Origin: Pseudomonas frederiksbergensis
GTDB lineage: Bacteria; Pseudomonadota; Gammaproteobacteria; Pseudomonadales; Pseudomonadaceae
NCBI RefSeq assembly: GCF_003732665.1
Contig: NZ_MOBP01000012.1
Coordinates: 1-64,000, forward strand
Length of the DNA: 64,000 nucleotides
Reading direction: 5' to 3'
In this document: positions 33,528 to 43,866 of the stretch, one piece after another
Position numbering within the stretch: position 1 is the stretch's first letter
Layout of the letters: every line of letters starts with the position of its first letter
Notes under the pieces: generated by a model
The model's input: only the letters and a program-made list of their open reading frames with translations
What the model was told of the DNA's origin: nothing
Database searches by the model: none
Program-made: the position numbers and the translations under genes

Positions 33528-35066
33528 ATGTCCGTAGAAAACTCCAGCGTGCAATTGCGCGGCGCTACCGTATTGTCTGAAGATCGCGAAAGTGTTTATG
33601 GCGCTCTGTTTAACAAGATTAATCTGAACCCTGTTGCTGAGCTGGGAGGCATTGATGCTTTCCAGAATTCGGAGGCATTGTCCGAGGTTTCGGTCGATGA
33701 ACGGGTGACGGCTGCCGTTAGTGTGTTTTTGAAGTTACTTAAACAATCGCCACAAAAGATTGAGCGTTTGGATAAGGTTCTGCTGGACGAACATATCGCT
33801 TCATTGGATATGCAGATCAGTCAGCAACTGGATGCAATCATGCACCATCGGGACTTTCAACAAGTCGAGTCAACTTGGCGTGGGGTGAAGTCGCTGATTG
33901 ATCAGACCGATTTTCGTCAGAACGTCCGTGTAGAGCTGTTGGATATCAGCAAGCATCACCTGGTGCAGGACTTCGAGGACGCGCCGGAGATCGCTCAGAG
34001 CGGCTTGTATTTCCACGCCTACACGCAGGATTACGACACCCCGGGTGGCGAACCGATTGCGGCGGCAATCTCTAACTTCGAATTCGACCGCAGTCCTCAG
34101 GATATCGCCCTGTTGCGCAATATTTCGAAGGTGTCTGCAGCGGCCCATATGCCATTTATTGGTTCCGTCGGTCCGGCGTTCTTTGGCAAATCCTCCATGG
34201 AGGAGGTGGCTGCGATCAAGGACATCGGTAACTACTTTGAACGAGCCGAATACATCAAGTGGAAAGCGTTCCGTGACAGTGACGACGCGCGTTACATCGG
34301 TCTGACCATGCCGCGTGTCCTGGGTCGCTTGCCCTATGGGCCTGACACCGTTCCCGTGCGCAGTTTCAATTACATTGAAAGCGTAAAGGGGCCGGATCAT
34401 GACAAATACCTGTGGACCAATGCTTCGTTTGCCTTCGCGGCCAACATGGTCAAGAGCTTCATCGCCAATGGCTGGTGTGTGCAGATTCGTGGGCCGCAGT
34501 CGGGTGGGGCGGTCACCGAATTGCCGATCCATTTGTATGACTTGGGCACCGGCAATCAGGTCAAGATTCCTTCCGAGGTGATGATCCCGGAAACCCGCGA
34601 ATTCGAATTCGCCAACTTGGGCTTCATTCCTCTTTCGTACTACAAAAACCGCGACTACGCGTGTTTCTTCTCGGCCAACTCGGCGCAGAAACCGGCGCTT
34701 TACGATACGTCTGACGCCACTGCCAACAGTCGGATCAATGCGCGCCTACCTTATATCTTCCTTCTCTCACGCATTGCCCATTATCTGAAGCTGATCCAGC
34801 GCGAAAACATCGGCACTACCAAAGACCGTCGGTTGCTGGAGCTGGAGCTGAACAAGTGGATTGGCGGGCTGGTCACCGAAATGACTGACCCGGGCGATGA
34901 CTTGCAGGCCTCGCACCCGCTGCGGGATGCAAAGGTGACGGTCGAAGACATCGAGGACAACCCCGGTTTCTTTCGGGTCAAGTTGTACGCCGTGCCGCAC
35001 TTCCAGGTCGAGGGCATGGACGTGAACCTGTCGCTGGTTTCGCAGATGCCCAAGGCAAAAGCCTGA
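33528..35066 (+). CDS. tssC: T6SS contractile sheath large subunit
   Basis: A 512-residue TssC/VipB protein. Recognisable segments are LDMQISQQLDAIMHHRDFQQ, ESTWRGVKSLI, FEFDRSPQDIALLRNISKV, GLTMPRVLGRLPYGPDT and the C-terminal NPGFFRVKLYAVPHFQVEGM. With TssB it forms the tail sheath whose contraction drives the Hcp tube and VgrG spike out of the cell, and its N-terminal domain is exposed for disassembly by ClpV. Its length is at the upper end of the usual 490-510 range. It lies between tssB and tssK in one transcription unit. Confidence 0.97.
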   Translation: MSVENSSVQLRGATVLSEDRESVYGALFNKINLNPVAELGGIDAFQNSEALSEVSVDERVTAAVSVFLKLLKQSPQKIERLDKVLLDEHIASLDMQISQQLDAIMHHRDFQQVESTWRGVKSLIDQTDFRQNVRVELLDISKHHLVQDFEDAPEIAQSGLYFHAYTQDYDTPGGEPIAAAISNFEFDRSPQDIALLRNISKVSAAAHMPFIGSVGPAFFGKSSMEEVAAIKDIGNYFERAEYIKWKAFRDSDDARYIGLTMPRVLGRLPYGPDTVPVRSFNYIESVKGPDHDKYLWTNASFAFAANMVKSFIANGWCVQIRGPQSGGAVTELPIHLYDLGTGNQVKIPSEVMIPETREFEFANLGFIPLSYYKNRDYACFFSANSAQKPALYDTSDATANSRINARLPYIFLLSRIAHYLKLIQRENIGTTKDRRLLELELNKWIGGLVTEMTDPGDDLQASHPLRDAKVTVEDIEDNPGFFRVKLYAVPHFQVEGMDVNLSLVSQMPKAKA

Positions 35067-35089
35067 TTCGGTTGTAGGGAAACGTCGTC

Positions 35090-36445
35090 ATGAAAATCGA
35101 TCGCCCGCTATGGGCCGCCGGGGCGCTGTTGTCGCCGCAACAGTTCCAGCAGCAGGCGCGCTGGGAGACGTGGGCTAACGAGCAGCTCGCGTATCTGACC
35201 CTGGCACATCCTTGGGGAGTTCAGGCAGTGGGGTTTGACCCGCAGGCTTTGCGTCTGGGCAAACTCAAGGCGACTCAGCTCCGTGTGCGGATGCCCGACG
35301 GTACGTGGATCGATACTGAACAGGTAGACCGCTTGCCCTGCGCTTTGGAGCTGAGGCTTCTGCGGGTGGACGATGATCAGGAAGTGATCGTGCACCTGGC
35401 CTTGCCGCTCGAGCAGGCCAACGGCAACAACTGTCTGTTTGAAAGTGGCAGAGCCGATCGACCGACGCGCTATCGTCAATCGTGGCGCGAGGTCCAGGAC
35501 ATCTATGCGGACGAGGTGCAATCGATCGGCGTGTTGGAGCATGCGCTGAGCCTGCGTTGGCAGCATGACGACAACGCGGATTACATGACGTGCCCGGTCG
35601 CGCGTCTGGTGCGCGATGGGCAGGGTGCCTGGAGCCTCGACCCGGCCTATGTGCCGCCACTGCTGAGCTTTGCTGCGCACCCTGGGTTGATGAATCAGCT
35701 GGAAAACCTGTTGACGCAGTTATCCACCAAACGGCAAAGGCTCATGGGGATGCGTCGGGAGAGCAACCAGCGCATGGCTGACTTTGCCGTGGCCGATGTG
35801 TCGTTGTTCTGGCTGCTCAATGCCTTGAATACCTATCAGCCTGTATTGGCGGATCTACGGGAGTTTCCCGCGCGGCACCCCGAGCAGGTTTACCAGGAGC
35901 TGATCAAGCTGGCCGGCAGCCTGCTGACCTTCTCGTTGGAACATGATCTCGACAAAGTTCCGGGTTATCGCCACGAGTCGTTGGAGGCAGTGTTCCCGCC
36001 GCTGATGCACACCATCTCCCTGTTGCTGGAAGCCAGTCTGCCGTCGCGGGTCATTGCCTTGGTTCTGGAGGAGCAAGGAGCCAATCGTTGGCAGGTCCGG
36101 TTGAATGACCCTCGCTTGCGTGAGCCTGATGGTGCTGATTTCTATCTGTCGGTGCGCTGCCGTTTACCGGCGGCGCAGTTGCAGGAGCAGTTTCCGCGCC
36201 TGTGCAAGATCGGCACGCCTGACGCTGTCGATTACCTGGTCAACGCGGCGCTCGACGGTGTTCCGCTGCAGTCCCTCAGCCATGTGCCGGCAGCGATTCC
36301 GTTGCGTCTGGAAAATCAATACTTCGTGCTTGATCTCGCTCATGCCAAGGGGCGGGCAGTGCTGGACGAAGGGGTCTGCGCTTTCTACGTCCCAAGCACC
36401 TTGGCCGACGTGAAACTTGAACTGTTCGCGGTGCTGCGCTCATGA
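35090..36445 (+). CDS. tssK: T6SS baseplate subunit TssK
   Basis: A 451-residue TssK protein. The N-terminus KIDRPLWAAGALLSPQQFQQ is the family opening (usually W-x-x-G-x-x-L-x-x-Q-H-F-Q). The C-terminal domain, which docks to the TssL-TssM membrane complex, is about residues 320-451 and ends VCAFYVPSTLADVKLELFAV. TssK trimers connect the baseplate to the membrane complex. The stop codon overlaps the tssL start as ATGA, so translation is coupled. Confidence 0.95.
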   Translation: MKIDRPLWAAGALLSPQQFQQQARWETWANEQLAYLTLAHPWGVQAVGFDPQALRLGKLKATQLRVRMPDGTWIDTEQVDRLPCALELRLLRVDDDQEVIVHLALPLEQANGNNCLFESGRADRPTRYRQSWREVQDIYADEVQSIGVLEHALSLRWQHDDNADYMTCPVARLVRDGQGAWSLDPAYVPPLLSFAAHPGLMNQLENLLTQLSTKRQRLMGMRRESNQRMADFAVADVSLFWLLNALNTYQPVLADLREFPARHPEQVYQELIKLAGSLLTFSLEHDLDKVPGYRHESLEAVFPPLMHTISLLLEASLPSRVIALVLEEQGANRWQVRLNDPRLREPDGADFYLSVRCRLPAAQLQEQFPRLCKIGTPDAVDYLVNAALDGVPLQSLSHVPAAIPLRLENQYFVLDLAHAKGRAVLDEGVCAFYVPSTLADVKLELFAVLRS

Positions 36446-37122
36446 ACCTGACCGCTTCCAAAGCACAGAACGCCGCAGTGGACATCGATGCCCTGTTGCA
36501 GGACACCTACCTGTTAGTGGTTGAGTTACGCCAGGGCGCCTCGGTGCAGCACAGCCTGAACCTGTGGCAGTTTTGCGAAGATCAGGTGGAGCAGGTGCGG
36601 CAGCGGCTCAAGTTGTCGGGCCTGAATCAGCGCAGCATCGATCACATCAGCCATGCTCAATGCGCGTTGCTCGATGAGACCGTGCTGACCTGTGCCAAAG
36701 GTGACGCTCACGCGTCTTGGGCTAGCGAGCCGTTGCAAGCCCGGTTTTTCAATCGCCATCAGGCGGGTGAATTTCTGTATGAGGACATGCGTGAAGTCTT
36801 GCGCGAGCCCGCGCCGGATCGCCAGGTACTGACGGCATTCCAACGGGTGCTGATGCTGGGTTTTCGCGGTCGTTACAGCGATCTGGCTGACCCCGAGCGT
36901 GAGCAATTAGTGGAGGCGCTCAATGCGCAGGTGGCGCCACTCAAGGCCAGCCAAGGCCTGATAACGCAGTCGGGCAATGGCGACCTGTTTGCAGGCCTGG
37001 CCTGGCTGCGATCACCACTGATCCATGGGCTGGCAGTGGTGCTGTTGCTCGCGGCGACATGGTGGGCCATGGATCATCTGTTGAGCAGTGCGATTGCCTC
37101 GCTCTTGCCTGATCAATCGTGA
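36442..37122 (+). CDS. tssL: T6SS inner-membrane protein TssL (DotU/IcmH type)
   Basis: A 226-residue protein with a cytoplasmic DotU domain (about 15-180; HISHAQCALLDETVLT and LMLGFRGRYSD) and one C-terminal membrane helix (LIHGLAVVLLLAATWWA). It ends a few residues after the helix, so there is no peptidoglycan-binding OmpA domain of its own; the next gene encodes a separate OmpA-family protein that may fill that role. TssL binds TssM and TssK. The ATG overlaps the tssK stop. Confidence 0.95.
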   Translation: MNLTASKAQNAAVDIDALLQDTYLLVVELRQGASVQHSLNLWQFCEDQVEQVRQRLKLSGLNQRSIDHISHAQCALLDETVLTCAKGDAHASWASEPLQARFFNRHQAGEFLYEDMREVLREPAPDRQVLTAFQRVLMLGFRGRYSDLADPEREQLVEALNAQVAPLKASQGLITQSGNGDLFAGLAWLRSPLIHGLAVVLLLAATWWAMDHLLSSAIASLLPDQS

Positions 37123-37129
37123 GGCTCGG

Positions 37130-38845
37130 ATGACTCTCACACTGCAAAGAGCGCTTTGGCTGTGGGTGGGTGCACTGGTCCTCGCCTTGCTAGTCATTCT
37201 GCCGCTCACTGCCTGGATACGTTCCATCGCGGGGCTGACCACGCTGTGCGCTGTGTTGCTGGCCTGTGTTCTGGTGAACCGCCATGCCGCGCAACAACGT
37301 GGATCGCTAGGGCTGGTCGATCTCAAGAACTTGCCTGCGGCGTCGTTTCGGAAGCCGGTCGTATTGACCTGTGGTGATGGCCTGGATGGACTCTTCGGTG
37401 CGGTTTCCGAGGATCAGGTCGTCCTGCGTGTGACCGAGCAAGGTTGCTATGTGCGCGTGCCGAGCCTGAATCAATTGGTGCCCGTCAGCGATGGCCTCCT
37501 GGCTCTGCGTCCCGGCTGGGGCGGGCAACTCAGCGTGATGCTCATCGTCAACCCAGGCGCACACAGTGACGGAGGTGTACTGGGCGGTCAGGTGCGCACC
37601 TTCAGCCACCAAGTTACCGTGGCACGCAAGCGCGGGATCGAGTTGCCGCTGTTACTGGTGAGCTACCTGCAAACCTTGCACGGCGAAGAGCCATGGTTCA
37701 GTTGGGACTGCGGCCAGACCGACGCGCGAGTGTCTGACGAGGGGGCATGCGTGAGTTTGTCCGAGTGGCAGCGACAAACCGCTGACTCCTCCCTCCAAGC
37801 CGCCCGAATGCACGCCAGTATCCAACTGAACAGTGTGGTGGCCTGGCTGAATGACGCAGTGTTGCGACACCTCGCCATTCGCAACGCGCCTGGTTTGGCC
37901 ACGGTTTGCGCAGTCAAACTGGTACCGGCACTGCCGCAGGCCGTGAAGATGAACCTGTGGCAGCAATGGTTGCACAGCAAGGTGGCGCTGGCTGACAACA
38001 GGCCGATCGTGGCGGACGCGGTCTTGCCGTTCCCGGACCCTTTGCTCAATCGGCTGCCGCTCCGCCCGCTGCGTTCTCCGTTACAGCGCGCTAGCGTTGC
38101 TGCGATGTGGTTGTTCGCGGTAGCGGGTGTCGTCGCACTCGCCAGCTCGGCGTGGCAGAACACTTTGCTGGTGCGCCAGATCACTGACGACTTGCATCGT
38201 TATGCCGCCATCGCGCAACCGGCCCATCGTGATCAACGCGAGTTTCTTCGGCGCGAAGAGGCCGTGACCGTACTGCGTCAAGACGCCCGGCGCCTGGATG
38301 CCTACTACCGCCACGGTGAACCCCTGGCGTTTGGTTTGGGCCTGTATCGCGGCGAGCGTCTGCGCGCGCCGTTGCTCGCGGTGCTGGCCAAACATGTTGA
38401 GCCTCCAGCAGCGCTGTCCACGGGAATTGCCGGACCTGTGCGGCTGGACAGCTTGTCGCTGTTCGCAACCGGCAGCGCTCAACTCAAGCCGGATTCAACC
38501 AAAGTCCTGATCAATGCGTTGGTCGATATCAAGGCACAACCGGGCTGGCTGATCGTTATTGCGGGGCATACCGATGCCACCGGCGACGCCGGCAACAACC
38601 TTCGGTTGTCCCACGCCCGAGCCAGCGCCGTGCATGACTGGATGCAGCACATGGGCGGCATTCCCGACAGTTGTTTTGCGGTGCAGGGCTTTGGCGCCAG
38701 CCAGCCGATTGCGAGCAATGACACCGAGGCAGGGCGTGCCACCAATCGCCGCGTCGATATCCGTCTGGTGCCGGAGGACGGGGCCTGTGCGCTCCCGACC
38801 GCTGGGCCGGACAGGCAACCTCCCGTCGCATCCCGCGACGTTTAG
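37130..38845 (+). CDS. T6SS-associated OmpA-family membrane protein (TagL-like)
   Basis: A 571-residue protein. Two hydrophobic helices lie near the N-terminus (about 9-30 and 33-52), a third near residue 325 (VAAMWLFAVAGVVALASSAW), and an OmpA C-terminal peptidoglycan-binding domain at about 440-555 (LFATGSAQLKPDSTKVLINA, VIAGHTDATGD, NNLRLSHARASAV, GRATNRRVDIRL). The 270-residue stretch between helices 2 and 3 should be cytoplasmic and I do not recognise its fold. It probably anchors the secretion complex to the cell wall in place of an OmpA domain on TssL. The ATG at 37130 opens with the first helix; the frame from 37088 overlaps tssL. Confidence 0.88.
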   Translation: MTLTLQRALWLWVGALVLALLVILPLTAWIRSIAGLTTLCAVLLACVLVNRHAAQQRGSLGLVDLKNLPAASFRKPVVLTCGDGLDGLFGAVSEDQVVLRVTEQGCYVRVPSLNQLVPVSDGLLALRPGWGGQLSVMLIVNPGAHSDGGVLGGQVRTFSHQVTVARKRGIELPLLLVSYLQTLHGEEPWFSWDCGQTDARVSDEGACVSLSEWQRQTADSSLQAARMHASIQLNSVVAWLNDAVLRHLAIRNAPGLATVCAVKLVPALPQAVKMNLWQQWLHSKVALADNRPIVADAVLPFPDPLLNRLPLRPLRSPLQRASVAAMWLFAVAGVVALASSAWQNTLLVRQITDDLHRYAAIAQPAHRDQREFLRREEAVTVLRQDARRLDAYYRHGEPLAFGLGLYRGERLRAPLLAVLAKHVEPPAALSTGIAGPVRLDSLSLFATGSAQLKPDSTKVLINALVDIKAQPGWLIVIAGHTDATGDAGNNLRLSHARASAVHDWMQHMGGIPDSCFAVQGFGASQPIASNDTEAGRATNRRVDIRLVPEDGACALPTAGPDRQPPVASRDV

Positions 38846-38868
38846 ATCTTCGAGAAAAGGAGCTTCAC

Positions 38869-39360
38869 ATGGCAATTCCCGTTTACCTCTGGCTGCAAGA
38901 CGATGGTGGCGCCGCCATCAAAGGTTCGGTGGACGTGCAAAAACGCGAAGGCAGCATCGAAGTGGTCGCCCAGGACCACAGCCTGTACATCCCCACCGAC
39001 AACAACACCGGCAAGTTGACCGGTACGCGGGTTCATACCCCGTTTCTGTTTTCCAAGGAAATCGATGCGTCCAGCCCGTATCTCTATAAGGCGGTGACCT
39101 CCGGTCAGACCCTCAAGAGCGCCGAGTTCAAGTGGTATCGCATCGACGATGCCGGGCAGGAAGTCGAGTACTTCATCACCCGGTTGGAAAACGTCAAGGT
39201 GGTGAAAGTCGCGCCGAAAATGCACGACATCAAAGATCAGAGTAAAGAAAAACACAACCATCTTGAGCAGATCGAGTTGCGTTACGAGAAGGTCATCTGG
39301 ACCTACAAGGACGGCAACATCATCCATTCCGACGCCTGGAGCGAGCGCCAAAGCGCTTGA
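38869..39360 (+). CDS. hcp: T6SS inner tube protein Hcp
   Basis: A 163-residue Hcp-family protein that forms stacked hexameric rings of the ejected tube and can carry small effectors. AIPVYLWLQDDGGAAIKGSV is the typical N-terminus, and RVHTPFLFSKEIDASSPYLY with LKSAEFKWYRI and VYYEKVIWTYKDG-like KVIWTYKDGN complete the family pattern. The AAGGAG ribosome site six bases before the ATG is strong. A stable hairpin follows the stop and may raise the level of this message relative to tssH. Confidence 0.96.
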   Translation: MAIPVYLWLQDDGGAAIKGSVDVQKREGSIEVVAQDHSLYIPTDNNTGKLTGTRVHTPFLFSKEIDASSPYLYKAVTSGQTLKSAEFKWYRIDDAGQEVEYFITRLENVKVVKVAPKMHDIKDQSKEKHNHLEQIELRYEKVIWTYKDGNIIHSDAWSERQSA

Positions 39361-39369
39361 TGGGGATCG

Positions 39370-39395
39370 GCAGCAGGCGCGCGTTCGCCTGCTGC
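39370..39395 (+). promoter_or_regulatory. Perfect 10-bp hairpin downstream of hcp
   Basis: GCAGCAGGCG (39370-39379), loop CGCGTT, CGCCTGCTGC (39386-39395) lies nine bases after the hcp stop, in a 151-base gap before tssH. Only a short TTCCC follows, so it is more likely an mRNA-protecting or partially terminating hairpin that lets hcp be made in excess. Confidence 0.6.
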
Positions 39396-39511
39396 TTCCC
39401 GGTGTGCAGGATTGAGCGTCCGTGCGCGGGCGTTCAGCCAAACACATCGAGTTTCCATCCGCACTGACTTGTCGACGACACACCCAGATCCCAGAACCAG
39501 GATGTAACCGC

Positions 39512-42169
39512 ATGGCACAGAACTCCACCCGATTGCTTCGCCGTCTTAACCCTTATTGCGCCCAGGCGCTGAGTGCGGCGGCCTCGCTGTGCCAAAGCCG
39601 TGCGCATGCGCAGATCACCATCGAGCACTGGCTGCTCAAGTTGCTGGGGCAGGGTGAAGGTGATCTGATCGTGATCGCGCGTCGCTACGAATGGAATCTG
39701 GAGACGCTGTGGCACGGACTGATCGAACATATCGATCGCCTGCCACGCAGTGTGCAGAGCAAGCCGCAACTCTCGGACCCGCTGCAGCAACTGATCAAAA
39801 ATGCCTGGTTGCGTGCCTCGCTGGATGACAACAACGACAGCCTGCGCTCTGTGCACCTGCTGAGCGCGTTGATAGAAACACCTGACTTGCTGGCGTGCGA
39901 AGCCGCATGGCCGTTGCTCAGCCTCAGTGAGGCTCAGTTGCAGCGATTGATGGTGTTGCTGGATCAAACCTCTGAAGAGCGCCCCGAGTCGCAGGTCTCA
40001 GCCGTTTGGGACCGCGCCGCTGAGTCTTCCGGTGAACTCGCCATGCTGCCAACCAGTGCTACCAAGGATGAGGCGGTGCTGGACAGATTCACCCAGGACC
40101 TCACCGCCAAGGCCGCAGAAGGGACGCTCGACCCGGTGTTTGGCCGTGACGACGAAATCCGCCAGGTCATCGATATCCTCAGTCGCCGGCGCAAGAATAA
40201 TCCGCTCCTGGTCGGCGAGCCTGGGGTTGGTAAAACGGCACTGGTTGAAGGACTGGCGTTGAGCATCGCCCAGGGCAAGGTGCCGGACAGCCTGAAGTCG
40301 GTCAGTGTGCGCACCCTTGACCTGGGCTTGTTGCAGGCCGGTGCCGGTGTCAAAGGCGAGTTCGAACAACGTCTGAAAGACGTGATCAACGCCGTGCAGC
40401 GCTCTGAAAATCCGGTGCTGTTGTTTATCGATGAAGCCCACACCCTGATCGGTGCCGGCAACCAGGCCGGCGGTGCCGATGCGGCCAATTTGCTCAAGCC
40501 TGCCTTGGCCCGTGGCGAGTTGCGCACCATCGCCGCGACGACCTGGAGCGAATACAAACAATACTTCGAGCGCGATGCCGCCCTGGAACGGCGCTTCCAG
40601 ATGGTCAAGGTCGATGAGCCGGATGATGCCAACGCGAGCCTGATGTTGCGTGGTCTCAAGGCACGCTACGCCAAGCATCACGGCGTGCATATACAGGATG
40701 CGGCGGTGCAGGCGGCGGTCACGCTCTCACGGCGCTACCTGACCGGTCGCCAACTGCCGGACAAAGCGGTCGACCTGCTGGACACCGCCAGCGCCCGGGT
40801 CCGCATGAGCCTGGACTGCGAGCCACAGGCATTGACTCGCCTCAGCGCCCGGCAAGTGGCCTTGGAACTGGAGCGTCACGCGCTGGAACAGGATCAGGGG
40901 CTGGGTGGCTGCAGCGCCGATGAACGCTTGACGATGATCGCGGCCCAACACGCTGAACTGCAGCGCCAGCACATCGATCTGGAACAGCAGTATCAGCAAG
41001 AGCTGGACCTGACTCAGCAACTGATTGATGCACGCCAGGCGCAGCCGCCTCGGCGAGATATCTGCGAGCAGTTGCAACGGCGATTGAGCGACATTCAAGG
41101 CAACCGGCCGTTACTGTCTCTGGATGTCGACGCCCGATGCGTGGCGGAAGTGATTGCCGATTGGACCGGAGTGCCGCTGGGCAGTTTGCTCAAGGATGAA
41201 CAGGCCAATCTCTTGATGCTGGAGCAGCAATTGGGCGAGCGCGTGATTGGCCAGGCGCCGGCTCTGAGCGCGATGGCCCAGCGCTTGCGTGCCGCCAAGA
41301 CCGGGCTCACCGATGACAAGGCGCCGCTCGGCGTGTTCTTGCTGGTCGGCACCAGCGGCGTCGGTAAAACCGAAACCGCATTGGCCTTGGCCGACAGCCT
41401 GTTCGGTGGCGAAAAATCGCTGATCACCCTGAATTTTTCCGAGTACCAGGAAGCCCACACCGTCAGCCAACTCAAAGGCTCGCCACCCGGTTATGTCGGT
41501 TATGGCCAGGGCGGCGTACTGACCGAAGCCGTGCGGCAGCGGCCCTACAGCGTGGTGCTGCTCGATGAGGTGGAAAAGGCCCACAGCGACGTACTGAATC
41601 TGTTCTATCAGGTTTTTGATCGCGGTTTTATGCGCGATGGCGAAGGGCGCGAGATCGACTTTCGCAACACCGTCATTCTCATGACCTCCAACCTCGGCAG
41701 CGACCTGCTGCAAAGCTGTTTGCAGGAGCAACCTGATGCCCCGGACAGCGTGCTGCATGAACGGCTGCGGCCGATCCTGCGTGAACACTTCCAACCGGCG
41801 CTGCTGGCACGCTTCCAGACCCTGATCTATCGCCCTCTGAAAGCCGATGCCCTCACGCGCATCGTCGCCATCAAACTCGCCCAGGTCGGCAAGCGTCTGC
41901 AGCGTCATTACGGCCTGGATTGCCAGATTGACGATGCGCTGAACGCGGCCTTGGTGGCCGCCTGCCTGTTACCCGACTCCGGGGCGCGCAACATCGACAG
42001 CCTGCTCAATGAGCAGATCCTGCCGGTACTCAGCCAACAATTGCTTGAGCGTCGGGCGGCGCAACGGCGTACTCAGGGCGTGCGCCTGGGCTACTGCACC
42101 GCTGAAGGGATCAGCCTGCATTTCACCGATGTTCAGGGCACGGCTCAGTCCGTCGCGGTGGCAGTGTGA
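39512..42169 (+). CDS. tssH: T6SS AAA+ ATPase ClpV
   Basis: An 885-residue ClpB-class disaggregase that pulls apart the contracted TssBC sheath for reuse. It has an N-terminal Clp_N domain (about 15-150), a first AAA+ module (Walker A GEPGVGKT, Walker B LLFIDEAHTL), a coiled-coil middle region (about 440-560), and a second AAA+ module (GTSGVGKT, VVLLDEVEKAH, sensor region VILMTSNLGSD). I start at 39512, where AGGA precedes the ATG by nine bases; the frame from 39422 has no family N-terminus. The stop overlaps the upstream GTG of the vgrG frame and the vgrG ATG follows two bases later. Confidence 0.95.
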   Translation: MAQNSTRLLRRLNPYCAQALSAAASLCQSRAHAQITIEHWLLKLLGQGEGDLIVIARRYEWNLETLWHGLIEHIDRLPRSVQSKPQLSDPLQQLIKNAWLRASLDDNNDSLRSVHLLSALIETPDLLACEAAWPLLSLSEAQLQRLMVLLDQTSEERPESQVSAVWDRAAESSGELAMLPTSATKDEAVLDRFTQDLTAKAAEGTLDPVFGRDDEIRQVIDILSRRRKNNPLLVGEPGVGKTALVEGLALSIAQGKVPDSLKSVSVRTLDLGLLQAGAGVKGEFEQRLKDVINAVQRSENPVLLFIDEAHTLIGAGNQAGGADAANLLKPALARGELRTIAATTWSEYKQYFERDAALERRFQMVKVDEPDDANASLMLRGLKARYAKHHGVHIQDAAVQAAVTLSRRYLTGRQLPDKAVDLLDTASARVRMSLDCEPQALTRLSARQVALELERHALEQDQGLGGCSADERLTMIAAQHAELQRQHIDLEQQYQQELDLTQQLIDARQAQPPRRDICEQLQRRLSDIQGNRPLLSLDVDARCVAEVIADWTGVPLGSLLKDEQANLLMLEQQLGERVIGQAPALSAMAQRLRAAKTGLTDDKAPLGVFLLVGTSGVGKTETALALADSLFGGEKSLITLNFSEYQEAHTVSQLKGSPPGYVGYGQGGVLTEAVRQRPYSVVLLDEVEKAHSDVLNLFYQVFDRGFMRDGEGREIDFRNTVILMTSNLGSDLLQSCLQEQPDAPDSVLHERLRPILREHFQPALLARFQTLIYRPLKADALTRIVAIKLAQVGKRLQRHYGLDCQIDDALNAALVAACLLPDSGARNIDSLLNEQILPVLSQQLLERRAAQRRTQGVRLGYCTAEGISLHFTDVQGTAQSVAVAV

Positions 42170-42171
42170 AT

Positions 42172-43866
42172 ATGCCCAACGGATTGCAGACTTTCTTCGA
42201 CCACAGCCGTCACACCCTGAATGTGCGCAACGTCGAGGCGCGACTTGACGTCCTGACGTTTGAAGGCGAGGAGCGCTTGAGCCAGCCCTTCATCTATCGC
42301 GTGGAATTCACCTGCACCGAGCGTGACCTGCCCGCCGACGCCTTGCTGGGCCAGGACGCCAGTTTCAGCCTGCACGCGGCGCCGCAAACTGTGCCCCTCA
42401 CAGGGTTGAGCACGCCCGAGGTCAAGCCGCTGCGTACGCTGCACGGCGTCGTCACTGGCTTCAAGCGGCAGTCCGGTTCCAACGACGAAGCCTGCTATCA
42501 AATCACCTTGCAGCCGCGACTGGCGTTGCTCGATCGCGGCCAGCAGTTCCGCCTCTATCAGCATCAGTCAGTGCCGGAGATCGTCGAAAGCATCCTGCGC
42601 AGCCGCCATGGTTTTGAAGGCCAGGACTTTCTGTTTCGCCTGCAACGCAACTACCCCAAACGCGAACAGGTGATGCAATACGGCGAAAGCGACCTGAGCT
42701 TTATTGCTCGTCTGCTGGCCGAGGTGGGTATCTGGTATCGCTTCACCAGCGATGAGCGCCTGAGCATCGACGTCGTCGAATTTTGCGACGACCAGCGTCA
42801 CTATCAGTTCGACGTCGAGCTGCCGTATCGCCCGCAATCCGGGCTGGTCAGTAGCGGGCAGGACGCCGTGTGGCAACTGCAATCCAGCTACAAAGTGGTC
42901 GAGCAACAGGTGCATATCCGCGCCTACCAGCACCGCGACGCCAGTGCGCACCTGAGCGGGGCGATCGACCAGAGCCGGGGCGCGACCACTACCTACGGCG
43001 AGGCCTACCACTACGCCGAACCGTACCGCGTGCTCGGCGATGCCCAGGCCCAGGACGAAGACCTGCAAAGCGAAAGCGGCTACTTCTTTGCGCGCCTGAG
43101 GCATGAACGTTACCTCAACGATCAGGCTCGGCTGAGCGGCATCAGCAGCAGCGCGATCCTGACACCGGGGCAGGTGCTCAATGTCTCCGGCGGCGCACCG
43201 CAGGCCTTCACGCCGGGTGCGGTAATCACTTGCCTGAGCACCAGGGCCGCCCGGGATAGCAGTTTCGAAGCCACCTTTCAGGCCATGCCTTATTCAGAGA
43301 CCGTGTGCTTTCGCCCGGCGCTGCTGCCCAAACCGCAAATCGCCGGCACCGTACCGGCCCGCGTCACCAGCCCGCAGGCCAACGACCCTTACGCGCATAT
43401 CGATCTGGAAGGGCGCTACCGGGTGAACTTCCTGTTCGATCGCGATACCTGGAAACCCGGCGAAGAAAGCCTCTGGCTGCGCCTAGCCCGTCCCTATGCG
43501 GGCGACACCCACGGCCTGCACTTGCCGCTGATTCCCGGCACCGAAGTGGCCATCGCCTTCGAACAAGGCGACCCGGACCGCCCCTATATCGCCCACGCCC
43601 TACACGACAGCCAGCACGTCGACCACGTGACCCTGCGCAACTACAAACGCAACGTGCTGCGTACGCCGGCCAACAACAAACTGCGCATGGATGACACGCG
43701 GGGGCAGGAGCACGTCAAGCTCAGCACTGAACACAGTGGCAAGAGCCAGTTGAATCTGGGGCATTTGGTGGATGCCGAGCGTAAGAAGCGGGGGGAGGGG
43801 TTTGAGCTGCGCACGGATGGTTGGGGAACGGTTCGTGGCGGTAAAGGATTGTTCATCAGTGCTGAT
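42172..43866 (+). repeat. vgrG direct repeat, copy 1 (about 1.7 kb)
   Basis: The first 1695 bases of vgrG1 are nearly identical to 48238-49935 in vgrG2, differing at scattered bases and one extra codon at the start of copy 2. The similarity stops abruptly after the FISAD codons. Confidence 0.9.
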
